This document shows positions 62,858-64,000 of a DNA stretch of 64,000 nt, one piece after another. Source of the DNA: Capnocytophaga felis (lineage in GTDB: Bacteria; Bacteroidota; Bacteroidia; Flavobacteriales; Flavobacteriaceae). How positions within the stretch are numbered: position 1 is the first letter of the stretch; each line of letters opens with the position of its first letter. The notes beneath the pieces are model-generated. The model was not told the DNA's origin. It was given only the letters and a program-made list of their open reading frames with translations, and did no database searches. The stretch covers positions 62,001 through 126,000 of the forward strand of contig NZ_BLBC01000011.1 of the NCBI RefSeq assembly GCF_009684755.1. Reading direction: 5' to 3'. Position numbers and translations under genes: made by a program.

Positions 62858-62879
62858 AAGCCCTTTTGGGGCTTTTTTT
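62858..62879 (+). terminator. Terminator-like hairpin
   Basis: AAGCCC / GGGCTT stem with T-rich loop followed by seven T. No plus-strand gene lies directly before it; it may bound the element. Confidence 0.6.
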
Positions 62880-63194
62880 ATGCCCAAACACTACTACTTT
62901 TGGACCCGCCAACCGACCATTTGCGTGACCTCACGAAAATGATAACTACTACCCCTAAAAACAGGTGTTTTTACGTTTGGGCGTACCTTTGGGCATACTT
63001 TTTAACCATTTTATACCCTTATTAAAATAGGGGTGCAGATACAATAAAGGGGCATTACCTATATGTTTTTAAGAATTGTAAGGGGGGTATAACCATTTGA
63101 AAAATGTGATTTATGTATGTAAAGTATTGATTTTTAATAATTTATTCATATACAATTGATTGTTATATAGGGATTATACCCATAATGGTACGTT

Positions 63195-64000
63195 TTATTT
63201 TACAATAATAGTTGGGGGTTGAGTTGTTAAACGCTGTAATTGTTGCTGTTGAGTAGCCATTTCCTCACGTATTTTCAGCATTTCTATTTCAAGGTCAGCT
63301 ATTTTTTGATAATTGGTTGCTGGGTCCAAGAACTCAAAGGAAAGATGCATCTTACATTCCCACACTTCCTTTATATCTTGCACATTGACAGAAATATGAG
63401 GATAATCCCTATTATCTGACTTGCAATACAATGATTCATACTCCTTAAGGCGATTGATAACCCGTTTTACAATGATTCCTTCCGTGCTTGTAACAACCAC
63501 ATATATCCTATTATCAGACATTTGTTCCCAATTCTCAACAAACTCCCCCACCACATAGCTATTATTCTGCAAAGTAGGATACATTGAATGCCCACCCACT
63601 TGAAACATACGATACGTACCATTACGTAAAGTCGGAACACTATACGTTGGTAGCTTTTCGATATATTCAGGGTCGCCGTAGCCATTCAAATATCCTGCTT
63701 GTGCTTTAATTAGTACCAACGGAATTCGGTCGTTATCAGCATCATCAACCACTACCACTTTGGGCATTAGGTCTCTACCTTTCACTTTTGTTGGAGTAAT
63801 GATTTCGACGGGAGGATGTATTTCGTTTTTAAATATATCTCCCTCTCCTGTAAGAAGCCAAATAGGGTTTATGTCAGAATAAGATGAGAGTATTTTCTCT
63901 ATTTTAGAGACTCCAACATCTTTTACCTTATCCAAAAAACCATTAGAAAGCCCTGTGTCTCTATAAAAGATACTTTTGTTTATACCTTTCAACTCTATGA
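63195..64000 (-). CDS. CI-type phage repressor with S24 peptidase domain (N-terminus beyond right edge)
   Basis: The frame remains open to the right edge; the TTG at 63992 is unlikely to be the true start, because IELKGINKSIFYRDTGLSNG is the usual middle of a repressor HTH. At least 268 residues are seen: the HTH part at the start, NPIWLLTGEGDIF near residue 45, a linker, and a LexA-like S24 domain with the nucleophile in QVGGHSMYPTL and the catalytic Lys in EGIIVKRVINRL. AQAGYLNGYGDP contains an Ala-Gly of the self-cleavage type. A coiled coil near the C-terminus ends in PPTIIVK. It suggests a prophage or conjugative element beginning here. Confidence 0.88.
   Translation of the reverse strand, partial: IELKGINKSIFYRDTGLSNGFLDKVKDVGVSKIEKILSSYSDINPIWLLTGEGDIFKNEIHPPVEIITPTKVKGRDLMPKVVVVDDADNDRIPLVLIKAQAGYLNGYGDPEYIEKLPTYSVPTLRNGTYRMFQVGGHSMYPTLQNNSYVVGEFVENWEQMSDNRIYVVVTSTEGIIVKRVINRLKEYESLYCKSDNRDYPHISVNVQDIKEVWECKMHLSFEFLDPATNYQKIADLEIEMLKIREEMATQQQQLQRLTTQPPTIIVK

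Larger units (their letters stand above)
62639..63194. other. Non-coding region with iteron-like repeats and two hairpins
   Basis: A 556-bp stretch with no supported gene. It contains hairpins at 62663-62679 and 62858-62879, four (A)[CT]TACCAT direct repeats between 62751 and 62843, and several GCCC/GGGC short palindromes. It precedes a phage-type repressor, so it may be an attachment or control region of an integrated element. Confidence 0.55.

Overview
The window is chromosomal DNA of a Bacteroidota bacterium, almost certainly a member of the Flavobacteriales and plausibly Capnocytophaga or a close relative. The evidence is low GC, many Bacteroidota-type promoters (TAnnTTTG at -7, sometimes with TTG/TTTG near -33), weak Shine-Dalgarno signals, a TonB-dependent receptor with a carboxypeptidase-regulatory N-terminal domain, several lipoproteins, DUF1573, DUF6261 and DUF6913 proteins, and the rsfS-ftsH-LUD-cdsA gene order. 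The genus is inference; the phylum and order are well supported.

Layout. 1-3.4 kb: the N-terminal part of a very large secreted HYR-domain surface protein, cut by the left edge. 3.7-6.2 kb: pncB, a small membrane protein, an Smr protein and a DUF1573 protein. 6.4-11.8 kb: valS (with a palindromic repeat inside its reading frame) and a FecA-like receptor. 11.8-13.1 kb: an 84-bp tandem repeat, a DUF6261 gene and GCCCCTACA repeats. 13.1-35 kb: core metabolism and information genes (UDG-like glycosylase, smpB, pdhB, phosphopantetheinyl transferase, gyrB, gcvP, dapA, cutC, cdd, a FadN-like beta-oxidation enzyme) mixed with periplasmic phosphoesterases, lipoproteins, a second DUF6261 gene and twin PAS-only proteins. 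35.2-40.5 kb: a tight minus-strand run rsfS-ftsH-LUD-cdsA-dapF-GNAT.

40.7-50.2 kb is accessory: a lipoprotein-type quinone-reductase-like protein, a META-domain lipoprotein, a TfoX-like protein, two truncated genes joined at a deletion scar, a Crp/Fnr regulator, a yellow/MRJP-type protein, a helical gene flanked by three copies of a MITE-like element, a 7-alpha-hydroxysteroid-dehydrogenase-like SDR and a Crp/Fnr gene remnant. 50.2-57.3 kb is a complete thiamin operon (thiS-thiC-tenI/thiE2-thiD-thiE-thiG-thiH-thiF) behind a TPP riboswitch. 57.4-61 kb holds a lipoprotein with an Fnr/FixK-like palindrome at its promoter, a fragment of a Crp/Fnr gene, a membrane coiled-coil protein, an intact Crp/Fnr regulator and a cation-diffusion-facilitator zinc exporter. 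61-64 kb is rubble of immunity-like genes around an intact SMI1/KNR4 (SUKH) gene, then a non-coding stretch with iteron-like repeats, then a CI-type S24 repressor running off the right edge, which suggests that a prophage or other integrated element starts there.

No wholly new multi-gene system can be demonstrated from sequence alone. The strongest leads are the peptide-coding tandem repeat next to DUF6261, the MITE family, the palindrome inside valS, the palindrome overlapping the TPP riboswitch, the TTGAC-N4-GTCAA operator in class II position, and the unnamed membrane coiled-coil gene at 58.3-59.1 kb. No tRNA, rRNA, CRISPR array or intact insertion sequence was recognised.
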